This document shows positions 49,846-58,134 of a DNA stretch of 64,000 nucleotides, one piece after another (positions within the stretch are counted from its first letter, which is position 1; every line of letters starts with the position of its first letter). The stretch spans positions 124,001 to 188,000 of the forward strand of contig NZ_JBIFFV010000001.1 of the NCBI RefSeq assembly GCF_043557345.1, read 5' to 3'. The translations under genes and the position numbers were made by a program. Under the pieces are notes generated by a model. It was not told the DNA's origin. It searched no databases and saw nothing but the letters and a program-made list of their open reading frames with translations. The DNA is from Sulfitobacter sp043557345. Lineage in GTDB: Bacteria; Pseudomonadota; Alphaproteobacteria; Rhodobacterales; Rhodobacteraceae.

Positions 49846-50801
49846 TTCTTCTTGGGCGTCTCGGCGGGCAGGTCCGCTGCGGCCTGAACGGCGGCGGCGG
49901 CTTCGGCCACCTCAAGCTCTTCGGGGGCGGGCAGGTCGCCGCGCACGACAGGCGGCAGGCCCATCAGCATGCGGATGATGGTGATCAACTCATCGCGCAT
50001 CTCGGTCCGTTTGGTCACCCGGTCGAGCATCCCGTGGTCGAGTAGATATTCCGCCCGCTGGAACCCCTCGGGCAGTTTCTCACGGATGGTCTGTTCGATC
50101 ACGCGCGGCCCGGCAAAGCAGATCAGCGCATTCGGCTCGGCGATCTGCACGTCGCCCAGCATCGCATAGGACGCGGTGACGCCCCCGGTGGTGGGATGGG
50201 TCAGCACGACGATATAAGGAAGCCCCGCCTCTTTCAGCATCTGCACGGCGACCGTGGTGCGCGGCATCTGCATCAGGCTGAGGATGCCCTCCTGCATCCG
50301 CGCGCCACCGGCGGCAGAGAACAGCACCAGCGGGCGTTTCAGCTTCACCGCCTCTTCGGCGGCGGCAATGATCGCATTGCCGACATACATGCCCATCGAC
50401 CCGCCCATGAAGGAGAAGTCCTGCGCGCAGGCGACGACCGGCGTGCGGCCGATATCGCCGGTGACGACCAGCATCGCCTCATGCTCGCCGGTCTGCTTCT
50501 GCGCGGCCTTCATCCTGTCGGGGTAGCGCTTCTGGTCTTTGAAGTGCAGCGGGTCGGGCGTGGGCGCCGGAACCTTTACCTCGGTAAAGATGCCACCGTC
50601 GAACAGCGCCTTGAAGCGGGCGCGGGGGCTGATGTGCATGTGGTGGCCGCAGTTGGTGCAGACGTTCAAATTGTCCGCCAACTCGCGGTGAAACAGCATG
50701 GTGCCGCATTCGTTACACTTGGTCCACAGATTGTCCGGCGTCTCGCGGCGCGAGAAGATCGAGTTGATTCGCGGGCGGACGTAGTTCGTGATCCAGTTCA
50801 T
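49842..50801 (-). CDS. accD: Acetyl-CoA carboxylase carboxyltransferase subunit beta
   Basis: AccD forms half of the carboxyltransferase that makes malonyl-CoA for fatty acid synthesis. The 319-residue protein has the N-terminal zinc ribbon (CNECGTMLFHRELADNLNVC and CG), DFSFMGGSMG, SAAGGARMQEG and THPTTGGVTASYAMLGD. A C-terminal Ala/Glu-rich extension ends PAETPKKK. The frame is open further, but MNWITNYVRP is the family start and AGAGG lies seven bases before its ATG at 50801. Confidence 0.97.
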   Translation of the reverse strand: MNWITNYVRPRINSIFSRRETPDNLWTKCNECGTMLFHRELADNLNVCTNCGHHMHISPRARFKALFDGGIFTEVKVPAPTPDPLHFKDQKRYPDRMKAAQKQTGEHEAMLVVTGDIGRTPVVACAQDFSFMGGSMGMYVGNAIIAAAEEAVKLKRPLVLFSAAGGARMQEGILSLMQMPRTTVAVQMLKEAGLPYIVVLTHPTTGGVTASYAMLGDVQIAEPNALICFAGPRVIEQTIREKLPEGFQRAEYLLDHGMLDRVTKRTEMRDELITIIRMLMGLPPVVRGDLPAPEELEVAEAAAAVQAAADLPAETPKKK

Positions 50802-50857
50802 TGGCAGGCCTCTGCTGTGGTTCCGTCCCAGATAATCCCCGCATGGGGAAATTGCAA

Positions 50858-51757
50858 TCAGCGGCGTATCGCCAGCCGTGCCGCCAGCCATGAGACCAGC
50901 ATCAAGGCGAAGTCCACCGGCAACCATGAGCGCAACGCCGCGGCGTCATCCATCGAAAAGGGCGTAAGATAGAGCGCCAGCCCCGAGAGATCATCCGGCA
51001 GAGAGACAATGAGAATGGCCGAGACATTGTTCCACAGATGCACCGCGATGGCCGGCCCAAGCGAGCCGGAGCGCGCGGTAAGGTCCGCCATCAGGATGCC
51101 GAAGACCCCGGCCCAAAGCGCCACCATCAGCGCATTCTCTCCCGCCTCGGCGGGCAGGTAATGGCCCGCCGCGAACAGCGCCGACGGCAGCACCATCCAG
51201 ACCAGCGGCGAGTTGAACCGCGCCGCCAGTTGCTGCTGCACATAGCCGCGAAAGACGATCTCTTCGGCGCTGACCTGCACCAGCACGGCCAGCAGCGACA
51301 GCGGCAAAAGCAGCAACCAGCGGCTTAGGGGCAGGTTCGGCGCCAACTCGCCCCCCATGTCCCAGGGCGGCAGGACCGCCAGCGCGACGCCCAGCAGCAA
51401 CATGGCCCCGGAGACCGCGCGAAAGCTGGGCCAGAGCCGCCCCGGGAGACCAAAAAGGCTCCCTGCGCTGCGCCGGTGCACGATCCGCAGGGTCACGGCA
51501 ACGGCCATCGCCATGGTGCCAAAGCTGAACAACAGCAGATACATGGCCTGCGGCGTAGCGCCTTTCAGCAGGTTGCCATGCAGCGAGGGGGCCGCCGCCC
51601 CCGCCAGCGCATAGACCGTCTGAAAGTAAAGCTCGTTCAGCGCGACATAGGCCACCACCGCCACGAAAAGCCCCAGCAAAAAACGCCACAGTGCCGAGGC
51701 GCTCCGCGCAGGCGCGACAAAGGCTGCGTGAGCGCTGTAATCGGGCCGCCAGTTCAT
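50858..51757 (-). CDS. CPBP family intramembrane metalloprotease
   Basis: A 299-residue membrane protein with about eight segments. The CPBP (CAAX protease/Abi) motifs are present: EEIVFRGYVQQQL, FAAGHYLPA and AVHLWNN. Members include CAAX proteases and bacteriocin self-immunity proteins; the substrate here is unknown. The ribosome site before the ATG is weak. It precedes accD by 56 bp on the same strand and could be cotranscribed. Confidence 0.87.
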   Translation of the reverse strand: MNWRPDYSAHAAFVAPARSASALWRFLLGLFVAVVAYVALNELYFQTVYALAGAAAPSLHGNLLKGATPQAMYLLLFSFGTMAMAVAVTLRIVHRRSAGSLFGLPGRLWPSFRAVSGAMLLLGVALAVLPPWDMGGELAPNLPLSRWLLLLPLSLLAVLVQVSAEEIVFRGYVQQQLAARFNSPLVWMVLPSALFAAGHYLPAEAGENALMVALWAGVFGILMADLTARSGSLGPAIAVHLWNNVSAILIVSLPDDLSGLALYLTPFSMDDAAALRSWLPVDFALMLVSWLAARLAIRR

Positions 51758-51945
51758 CAGCGACGCCGTTCAGATCGGGGGTGGTGCTTGCAGAGCATAT
51801 GCTGGGCCTTCACGCTTGCCAGAAGGTCAGAACCTATGCCCTAACACGCTGCAATACAACAGTTCCCCCGCCTCATACGCGCCAAAGCCTTGCAGCATAG
51901 CCGCCGCCCCTCTATTCCATTCGAGACGTTTCAAGGAGCCCACCG

Positions 51946-53712
51946 ATGTCCACCACGCCCCGCTTCGACAAATCCCGGCTGCCCAGCCGCCATGTGACCG
52001 AAGGCCCGGCCCGCGCGCCGCACCGGTCCTACTACTATGCCATGGGCATGACCGAGGAAGAGATTCACCAGCCGCTGGTGGGCGTCGCCACCTGCTGGAA
52101 CGAAGCTGCCCCCTGCAACATCGCGCTGAACCGTCAGGCGCAGGCGGTGAAGGTCGGTGTACATTCCGAACAGGGCACCCCGCGCGAGTTCACCACCATC
52201 ACCGTCACCGACGGCATCGCGATGGGGCACGAGGGCATGCGCTCTTCGCTGGCCTCGCGTGAGGCGATTGCCGACACGGTGGAACTGACCATGCGCGGCC
52301 ATTGCTATGACGCCATCGTCGGGCTGGCGGGCTGCGACAAGTCGCTGCCGGGGATGATGATGGCGATGCTGCGGCTGAACGTGCCGTCGGTCTTCCTCTA
52401 TGGCGGCTCGATCCTGCCGGGCAAGGCGCCCGCCGGTGCCGACGTGCCGGAAGATTTCGCCTCTCGCGATCTTACGGTGCAGGACATGTTCGAAGCCGTG
52501 GGCCGCTTCCAGAACGGCTCCATGTCGCAGGCAGCACTCGATGTGCTGGAACGCGTCGCCTGCCCCTCCGCCGGGGCCTGCGGTGGCCAGTTCACCGCCA
52601 ACACCATGGCCTGCGTGTCCGAGGCGATCGGCCTCGCGCTGCCGAACTCCTCCGGCATGCCCGCGCCCTACGAGAGCCGCGACGCCTATGCCGAGGCTTC
52701 GGGTGCCGCGGTGATGAACCTGATCGAGAAGAACATCCGCGCCCGCGACATCTGCACCCGCGAAGCCTTTGAAAACGCGGCGCGCATCGTCGCCTGCACC
52801 GGTGGCTCGACCAACGCGGGCCTGCACCTGCCGGCGATGGCCCATGAGGCCGGGATCGACTTCTTCCTCGAAGACGTTTGCGAGATCTTCCGCGACACGC
52901 CTTACTTCGTCGACATGAAGCCGGGCGGCCAATACGTGGCCAAGGATCTTTACGACGCCGGCGGCGTGCCGGTGGTGATGAAGGAACTGCGCAAGGCGGG
53001 GCTTTTGCACACCGACTGTCTGACCGCCACCGGTCGCTCCATCGGCGAAGAACTGGACCGCATCGACCGCGAGGCCGACGGCAAGGTGATCCACTCGGTC
53101 GCCGCCCCGATCAGCAAGACCGGCGGCGTCGTGGGCCTGAAGGGCAACCTCGCCCCCGAAGGCGCCATCGTGAAGATCGCGGGCATGGCCGAGGAAGACA
53201 TCGTCTTCACCGGCCCCGCGCTGGTCTTCGAGTGCGAGCAGGACGCCTTCGAGGCGGTGCAGAACCGCGCCTATTCCGAAGGCGATGTCTTCGTGATCCG
53301 CAACGAAGGCCCGGCAGGCGGCCCCGGCATGCGCGAGATGCTGGCGACCACCGCAGCCCTTTCGGGTCAGGGCATGGGCAAGAAGGTGGCGCTGATCACC
53401 GACGGGCGCTTCTCGGGCGCGACGCGTGGCTTCTGTGTCGGCCATGTCGGCCCCGAGGCGGCCCATGGCGGCCCCATCGCGCTGCTGAAGAACGGCGACA
53501 TGATCACCCTCGACGCGGTCAAGGGCAGCATCACCGTGAGCCTCACGGACGAGGAACTGGCCGAGCGCCGCAAGGCGTGGACCGGGCCGCGCGCGACCAA
53601 TTACGAAAGCGGCGCGCTGTGGAAATACGCGAAACTCGTCGGCCCCACCTACCTTGGCGCGGTAACACATCCCGGCGCCAAGGCGGAGACCCATGATTAC
53701 ATGGACCTCTAA
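51946..53712 (+). CDS. ilvD: Dihydroxy-acid dehydratase
   Basis: IlvD dehydrates dihydroxy acids to 2-keto acids in isoleucine and valine synthesis. The 588-residue protein carries the iron-sulfur cysteines in VATCWNEAAPC, GLAGCDKSLPGMM and PSAGACGGQFTANTM, plus the C-terminal ITDGRFSGATRGFCVGH. Length fits the longer IlvD form. AAGGAG precedes the ATG. The 3' end overlaps the next gene, a lipoprotein, by 20 bp in another frame. The related sugar-acid dehydratases are the less likely alternative. Confidence 0.94.
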   Translation: MSTTPRFDKSRLPSRHVTEGPARAPHRSYYYAMGMTEEEIHQPLVGVATCWNEAAPCNIALNRQAQAVKVGVHSEQGTPREFTTITVTDGIAMGHEGMRSSLASREAIADTVELTMRGHCYDAIVGLAGCDKSLPGMMMAMLRLNVPSVFLYGGSILPGKAPAGADVPEDFASRDLTVQDMFEAVGRFQNGSMSQAALDVLERVACPSAGACGGQFTANTMACVSEAIGLALPNSSGMPAPYESRDAYAEASGAAVMNLIEKNIRARDICTREAFENAARIVACTGGSTNAGLHLPAMAHEAGIDFFLEDVCEIFRDTPYFVDMKPGGQYVAKDLYDAGGVPVVMKELRKAGLLHTDCLTATGRSIGEELDRIDREADGKVIHSVAAPISKTGGVVGLKGNLAPEGAIVKIAGMAEEDIVFTGPALVFECEQDAFEAVQNRAYSEGDVFVIRNEGPAGGPGMREMLATTAALSGQGMGKKVALITDGRFSGATRGFCVGHVGPEAAHGGPIALLKNGDMITLDAVKGSITVSLTDEELAERRKAWTGPRATNYESGALWKYAKLVGPTYLGAVTHPGAKAETHDYMDL

Positions 53713-54292
53713 AGGCCCGCTTGCGGCGCTTGCCATGCTCACCCTGTCCGCCTGCGAAGGCGGTCAGGGTTTTTCCTTTGGCGGCAGAGCCGCCACCCCC
53801 GAGAAACCGCTGCTGCAAACAGCTTTGGCCGGGGGCGCGGTGCAGGTGGTGCCGCCGCAGGGCTATTGCATCGACCCCAAAAGCCTCAAACGCCGCTTTG
53901 CGCTGATGGCGCGCTGCGATGCGCTTGGCCTGCCCGATGTGGTCAGCGCCGCGCCGCGCGGCATTCTCACCCTCGCGCTGATCGAAGCCGAGGCCGAGGC
54001 GCCCCTGCCCACACCGCAACAGGTGGCCGAGGCGGCGGGGCTCAGCCAGTTGCAAGAGGCCGGTAGCATCGAGGGGGCGTCGATCTTTGTGGCCCTAGGG
54101 CCGGTGCCCGCCGAGGGCATGTCCCCCCGCCATTGGCGCGGCATGGCGCGGATCGGCGGCCATGTCGCCAGCGTCACCCTCTACGGCGCGCCGCAAAGCC
54201 GGGCCATTTCCGAAGAGGGCCGCGCGCTGGTGGCAGAGCTGATCCAGCAAAGCCGCAACAAAAGCGCGGCCCCCGCAGACGCGGGCAGCTAA
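53693..54292 (+). CDS. Conserved lipoprotein of unknown function
   Basis: A 199-residue lipoprotein: signal SKGPLAALAMLTLSAC with lipobox LSAC (Cys21). The mature part contains VVPPQGYCIDPKSLKRRFALMARCDALGLP, with two cysteines, and a C-terminal region rich in Ala. I do not recognise a named family. It begins inside ilvD, 20 bp before its stop, in a different frame, so expression is probably coupled to ilvD; no other start can supply the signal peptide. Confidence 0.82.
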   Translation: MITWTSKGPLAALAMLTLSACEGGQGFSFGGRAATPEKPLLQTALAGGAVQVVPPQGYCIDPKSLKRRFALMARCDALGLPDVVSAAPRGILTLALIEAEAEAPLPTPQQVAEAAGLSQLQEAGSIEGASIFVALGPVPAEGMSPRHWRGMARIGGHVASVTLYGAPQSRAISEEGRALVAELIQQSRNKSAAPADAGS

Positions 54293-54411
54293 CCCGCTCG
54301 CTGTTTCCATATCGGCAACACTGCCCGGGGCCGTAAACAATCACGGGGGCTATTCATTTGAACGAACTCCCCGCCTTGCATAGACTGCCGGCAAACGAGA
54401 GGCGCAGCTCC

Positions 54412-55185
54412 ATGGTCAACTTCCGCCGCGGATATCTTGACGGCAAGCTCTTTGCCCGCGCGCTGCAACGCTGGGCGGTTGCGGCCCGCACAGCGGCCAC
54501 GGCTGACCTCGCCACCCTACGCCGCCAACGCAGCCGCGCCCGACTGCTGCGCGCTGAACTGAACCGGCTGATCCACCGCGCCGAAGACCGCCTTGCCCTG
54601 CCCGCCATCGGGGCCAGCGGGTTCCCGAAACCACATAACGCCGATTGGGCATGGCGGCCCGAGTTGTGGCGTGGCCCGCTTGCCACGCCGGGGCTGTCCT
54701 CGGTCGCGACCAAATCCAAACTGGGCGAAGAGGTGACCCTGTTCCACGATTGCGCGCAGTCGGAACTGACCCTGCGCCAGTTGCGTAACCTGCGCGAGGC
54801 CGATCTGGCCCCCTTTGGCCTGCAACTCGACGTGTTCAAATTCGACGGGTCATTCCTGTCGCTGGTGGTCGATCTGCCGCTTGAGGCCATCACCGGATTG
54901 AAACGCCGTCACCTGATCCGCATGGATACGATCGTGCAATTCGAGCACCCGCTGGAGATCTTTGCCCGGCTCAACATCCGCCACGGGCCGAACACCGAAC
55001 AGATCGTCCGCGAACTGCCCGTCGGTCAGGAACAGATCAGCGTCGAATTCGATCTGGCCTATAGCAAGCTCAACGAAAAGCGGATCGAGGCGGCATGGAT
55101 CGACCTGATCTTTGAAGGGCCGGAGATGAACCAAATCGTTCTGCGCGACCTCACTTTTTCCCGCTCCCCCCGCGCCCAGTTCTAG
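54412..55185 (+). CDS. Conserved hypothetical protein, possibly DUF6478 family
   Basis: A 257-residue soluble protein with a basic N-terminal helix (VNFRRGYLDGKLFARALQRW and a run of arginines near residues 35-55) and a predicted beta-rich C-terminal half with LGEEVTLFHDCAQSELTLRQLRN and LVVDLPLEAITGLKRRHLIR. I recall such proteins as the roseobacter-specific DUF6478 family, unchecked. The ATG at 54412 has GAGAGG nine bases before it; an upstream TTG at 54358 is less likely. It is followed after 10 bp by another small conserved gene. Confidence 0.8.
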   Translation: MVNFRRGYLDGKLFARALQRWAVAARTAATADLATLRRQRSRARLLRAELNRLIHRAEDRLALPAIGASGFPKPHNADWAWRPELWRGPLATPGLSSVATKSKLGEEVTLFHDCAQSELTLRQLRNLREADLAPFGLQLDVFKFDGSFLSLVVDLPLEAITGLKRRHLIRMDTIVQFEHPLEIFARLNIRHGPNTEQIVRELPVGQEQISVEFDLAYSKLNEKRIEAAWIDLIFEGPEMNQIVLRDLTFSRSPRAQF

Positions 55186-55195
55186 GATCCCCGTG

Positions 55196-55570
55196 ATGAG
55201 CCGATATGACCTGACCAAAACCGTGCTGCGCCAAGGCGTCTGGCAGGGCGTGCTGACCGCCGAAGAGGGCGCAGAGACGCCGCAGATCAGCGTGTCCCAC
55301 GAGGGCAAGGAGGTGACGGATATCACGTTAGAGGCCGAAGGGTCCGAAGGGCGCTGGCATCTTTCCTTCCCCGTCCCGGCAGAGGCGATTGCCGATGGGG
55401 TGCAGACCCTCGTCATCACCGAAACGGCCAGCGGGGCGCATTTGGGTCATGTGACCCTGATCGCGGATGAAGCGCTCGGCGATGATATACGGGCCGAGGT
55501 GAACCTGCTGCGCGCCGAACTCGATATGCTGAAACGCGCCTTTCGGCGGCATTGCCGCGAGACGGAATAA
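55196..55570 (+). CDS. Conserved hypothetical protein
   Basis: A 124-residue soluble acidic protein. The middle (about residues 35-95) looks like a single beta-sandwich domain, and the C terminus (DDIRAEVNLLRAELDMLKRAFRRH) is a likely amphipathic or coiled-coil helix. I do not recognise a family. An in-frame GTG at 55193 is one codon upstream. The gene follows the DUF6478-like gene by 10 bp and is followed by a strong terminator, so the two probably form an operon. Confidence 0.78.
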   Translation: MSRYDLTKTVLRQGVWQGVLTAEEGAETPQISVSHEGKEVTDITLEAEGSEGRWHLSFPVPAEAIADGVQTLVITETASGAHLGHVTLIADEALGDDIRAEVNLLRAELDMLKRAFRRHCRETE

Positions 55571-55605
55571 GCGAAACGCCGCCCCGCAGGCACCGCGCCC
55601 AACAA

Positions 55606-55633
55606 AAAGCCCCGCTGTCTCCAGCGGGGCTTT
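55606..55633. terminator. Bidirectional terminator before ctpA end
   Basis: AAAGCCCCGCTG (55606-55617) pairs perfectly with CAGCGGGGCTTT (55622-55633), loop of four. A/T runs flank both sides, so it can end transcripts from the plus-strand pair and from gpmI-envC-ctpA. Confidence 0.9.
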
Positions 55634-55653
55634 GTACATTTATGTGAAAGACA

Positions 55654-56994
55654 TCACTCGTTCGGACCCAGAGCCGACAGACCTTTGAGGATGTCGATGG
55701 CATAGGCCAGTTGGTAATCCTCTTCGCGCAGCTCTGCCGCCTTGCGGGCCTTTTCGCGGTCGTCTTCGATCTGTTTGATCTGATCGTCGGTCAGGCTGTC
55801 ATTGTTCAGCCGGCCCCGCAGATCGGCTTCGGAGCGGAGGGGGCGTGCCGACAATGCGTCATCGTCTTCCTCGGTCTCGGGTGTCGCCGGGGGCTGGGCC
55901 ACGACGATATCGGGCGATACGCCAAGCGCTTGGATCGACCGGCCCGAGGGCGTGTAGTAACGTGCTGTGGTCAGGCGCATGGCCCCTTCCCCGCGCAGCG
56001 GCATGACGGTCTGAACCGAGCCTTTGCCGAAGCTCTTGGTGCCGATGACGATGGCCCGGCGGTGGTCCTGCAAAGCGCCCGCGACAATCTCGGAAGCCGA
56101 GGCAGAGCCGCCGTTGATCAGCACGACGATCGGCTTGCCCATCGCCAGATCCCCCGGCGTGGCGTTCACCCGGTCACCGTCTTCGATGTCACGGCCCCGG
56201 GTGCTGACGATCTCGCCCTCCTCAAGAAAGGCATCCGACACGGCAATCGCTTGGTTGAGCAAACCACCGGGGTTGTTGCGCATGTCGATGACGATGCCGT
56301 TAAGGTTCTCGATGCCGCCCGCCTCTTCGATCTGCTGCTCGAGCCCTTCCTTCATCTTCGGATAGGTCTGCTCATTGAAGGTGGTCAGGCGCAGCACGGC
56401 GGTATCGCCCACGGTGCGGGCCCGCACGGCGGTCAATTGGATCGTGTCGCGCACGATGGAGACGTCAAAGGGCTCAGGCTCCCCTTCCCGCACCACGGTG
56501 ATCAGGATCTCGGACCCCACCGGCCCGCGCATCATCTCGACCGCGTCGTCGAGGCCAAGCCCCAGCAGGCTTTCACCATCGACATGGGTGATGAAATCCC
56601 CCGCTTCGATCCCCGCTTCGGCGGCAGGCGTGCCGTCGATGGGCGAGACGACTTTGACAAAACCCTCCTCTTGGGTGACTTCGATGCCAAGACCGCCAAA
56701 CTCACCGCGCGTCTGTTCGCGCATCTTCTCGGCGTCTTTCGGCGACAGGTAGGACGAATGCGGATCAAGCGAGGTGAGCATGCCGTTGATCGCGGCTTCG
56801 ATCAGGTCGCCGGGATCGACATCTTCGACATATTGGGCGCGGATGCGTTCGAAAATATCACCGAAAAGATCAAGCTGTTCGTAAACATTGGTCGTCTTCT
56901 CGGCCTCTTGCGCCAGCAGCGGCCCGGCGATCTGAGTGGTGGCGACCACTCCCGCCACCGTGCCTGCAACGGCTGCCATCACGAATTTCTTCAT
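55654..56994 (-). CDS. ctpA: Carboxy-terminal processing protease (S41)
   Basis: A 446-residue exported serine protease: signal or anchor MKKFVMAAVAGTVAGVVATT, a PDZ domain (about residues 95-180, GLGIEVTQEEGFVKVVSPIDG), and the S41 catalytic core with NGGSASASEIVAGAL and the lysine in IGTKSFGKGSVQ. CtpA trims periplasmic and envelope proteins, including murein hydrolase regulators. It is the third gene of gpmI-envC-ctpA, 3 bp after the envC-like gene, an arrangement common in alphaproteobacteria. Confidence 0.95.
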   Translation of the reverse strand: MKKFVMAAVAGTVAGVVATTQIAGPLLAQEAEKTTNVYEQLDLFGDIFERIRAQYVEDVDPGDLIEAAINGMLTSLDPHSSYLSPKDAEKMREQTRGEFGGLGIEVTQEEGFVKVVSPIDGTPAAEAGIEAGDFITHVDGESLLGLGLDDAVEMMRGPVGSEILITVVREGEPEPFDVSIVRDTIQLTAVRARTVGDTAVLRLTTFNEQTYPKMKEGLEQQIEEAGGIENLNGIVIDMRNNPGGLLNQAIAVSDAFLEEGEIVSTRGRDIEDGDRVNATPGDLAMGKPIVVLINGGSASASEIVAGALQDHRRAIVIGTKSFGKGSVQTVMPLRGEGAMRLTTARYYTPSGRSIQALGVSPDIVVAQPPATPETEEDDDALSARPLRSEADLRGRLNNDSLTDDQIKQIEDDREKARKAAELREEDYQLAYAIDILKGLSALGPNE

Positions 56995-56997
56995 CTG

Positions 56998-58134
56998 CTA
57001 TCCATCCTTGTCGGTGCGGAACCAGTCTGCCGGATCCTGAGGTGTGTTGTCTTGCCTGACTTCTATATAGAGCGTTTCCGTCCGGTCAGTGCCAGTGGCT
57101 TCACCATTTGGTGACATCTGAGATGTTGTGCCGCTTTCCGGCCCGCCCATCAACCCGATGGGCGTGCCACCGGCAATCACCTGCCCGGCCTGACCGTAAA
57201 CCACATCGAGCCCCGCCAGTACGAAAAGCGTGTCGACCTGCGGCTCAAGGATCACGACATTGCCCAGATCGAGCAGCGGCCCGACATAGCGGATCGTCGC
57301 TGCCGAGGGGCTGGTCACGATGGCGCGCGGGCGGGTGGCAAGGATCATCCCGGGCCGTGTCACACCCGCCGAATCCGTCTCTCCGGCCTTGCGGATCACC
57401 AGCCCCTGCGCGGGCAAGGGCAGCTCACCCACCTGCCCTTCGAGGTTCACCGGCGCAGGCTCAACCGCGCCGGTGGTGATCTCGGACAGGCCGCTGGCAA
57501 AACCATCCAACGTCTCGGTCGAGGCGATGAGGATCGCAGTGCGCACAGGGTCTTCGGTAAAGCGCATCGGCAGATCGGTGCGGTTGGCCATCGCCTGATT
57601 GAGCGCGGCGCGTGCGGCCTGAAGCTCGGTCAGCCCGTCTTGCAGGCGCTGCGCCGCATCGGTTTGGAGCGCGCGCAGGGTCTTGATGTCCTCATAGTCC
57701 TGCCGCAGCGCATCGGCGCGGGCGTTGAGCGCAGGCGTCAATTCAGCCAGCAACATGCCCGCACGGGCGGTGCCCATCGGGCCGTCGGGGTGCAGCAGCA
57801 CCACGGGCGACGGGTCACCGCCGATGCTTTGCAAGACGCCCAAGAATTGCGCCACCTCGCCCTCGCGCGCCTGTAGCTTGCGGCTGAGCTGCGCCTCGTT
57901 GATCGCGGCCTGCCGCAGCCCGGCCCGCATCGCCGCGAGCCCCGCCTCGAAGGCCTGAATCGTCTCGGTCAGCGCCTTGACCCGGTCGCGCGCACCATCG
58001 GCTTGGTCCAGCCGCGCCGATGCGGCCTCCAGGGCGGTCGCCGCCGCGCGTGCCTCCGCGGCGGCCTCATCGGCCTGCGCCTGAGCCATCAGGGGCAGAC
58101 AGGCAAAAAGGACAGCCGCGGCAAGATGTTTCAT
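56998..58134 (-). CDS. envC: EnvC-like murein hydrolase activator, degenerate LytM domain
   Basis: A 378-residue exported protein: signal MKHLAAAVLFACLPLMAQA, a long coiled-coil (about residues 20-240, rich in Ala, Glu, Arg and Gln) and a C-terminal M23/LytM-like domain. The metal-binding histidine motifs of active M23 enzymes are absent: where HxH is expected the sequence reads VILEPQVDTLFVLAGLD. This fits EnvC-type activators, which switch on amidases rather than cut peptidoglycan. The ATG overlaps the gpmI stop (ATGA); the frame is open upstream only as antisense-like codons. Confidence 0.88.
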   Translation of the reverse strand: MKHLAAAVLFACLPLMAQAQADEAAAEARAAATALEAASARLDQADGARDRVKALTETIQAFEAGLAAMRAGLRQAAINEAQLSRKLQAREGEVAQFLGVLQSIGGDPSPVVLLHPDGPMGTARAGMLLAELTPALNARADALRQDYEDIKTLRALQTDAAQRLQDGLTELQAARAALNQAMANRTDLPMRFTEDPVRTAILIASTETLDGFASGLSEITTGAVEPAPVNLEGQVGELPLPAQGLVIRKAGETDSAGVTRPGMILATRPRAIVTSPSAATIRYVGPLLDLGNVVILEPQVDTLFVLAGLDVVYGQAGQVIAGGTPIGLMGGPESGTTSQMSPNGEATGTDRTETLYIEVRQDNTPQDPADWFRTDKDG

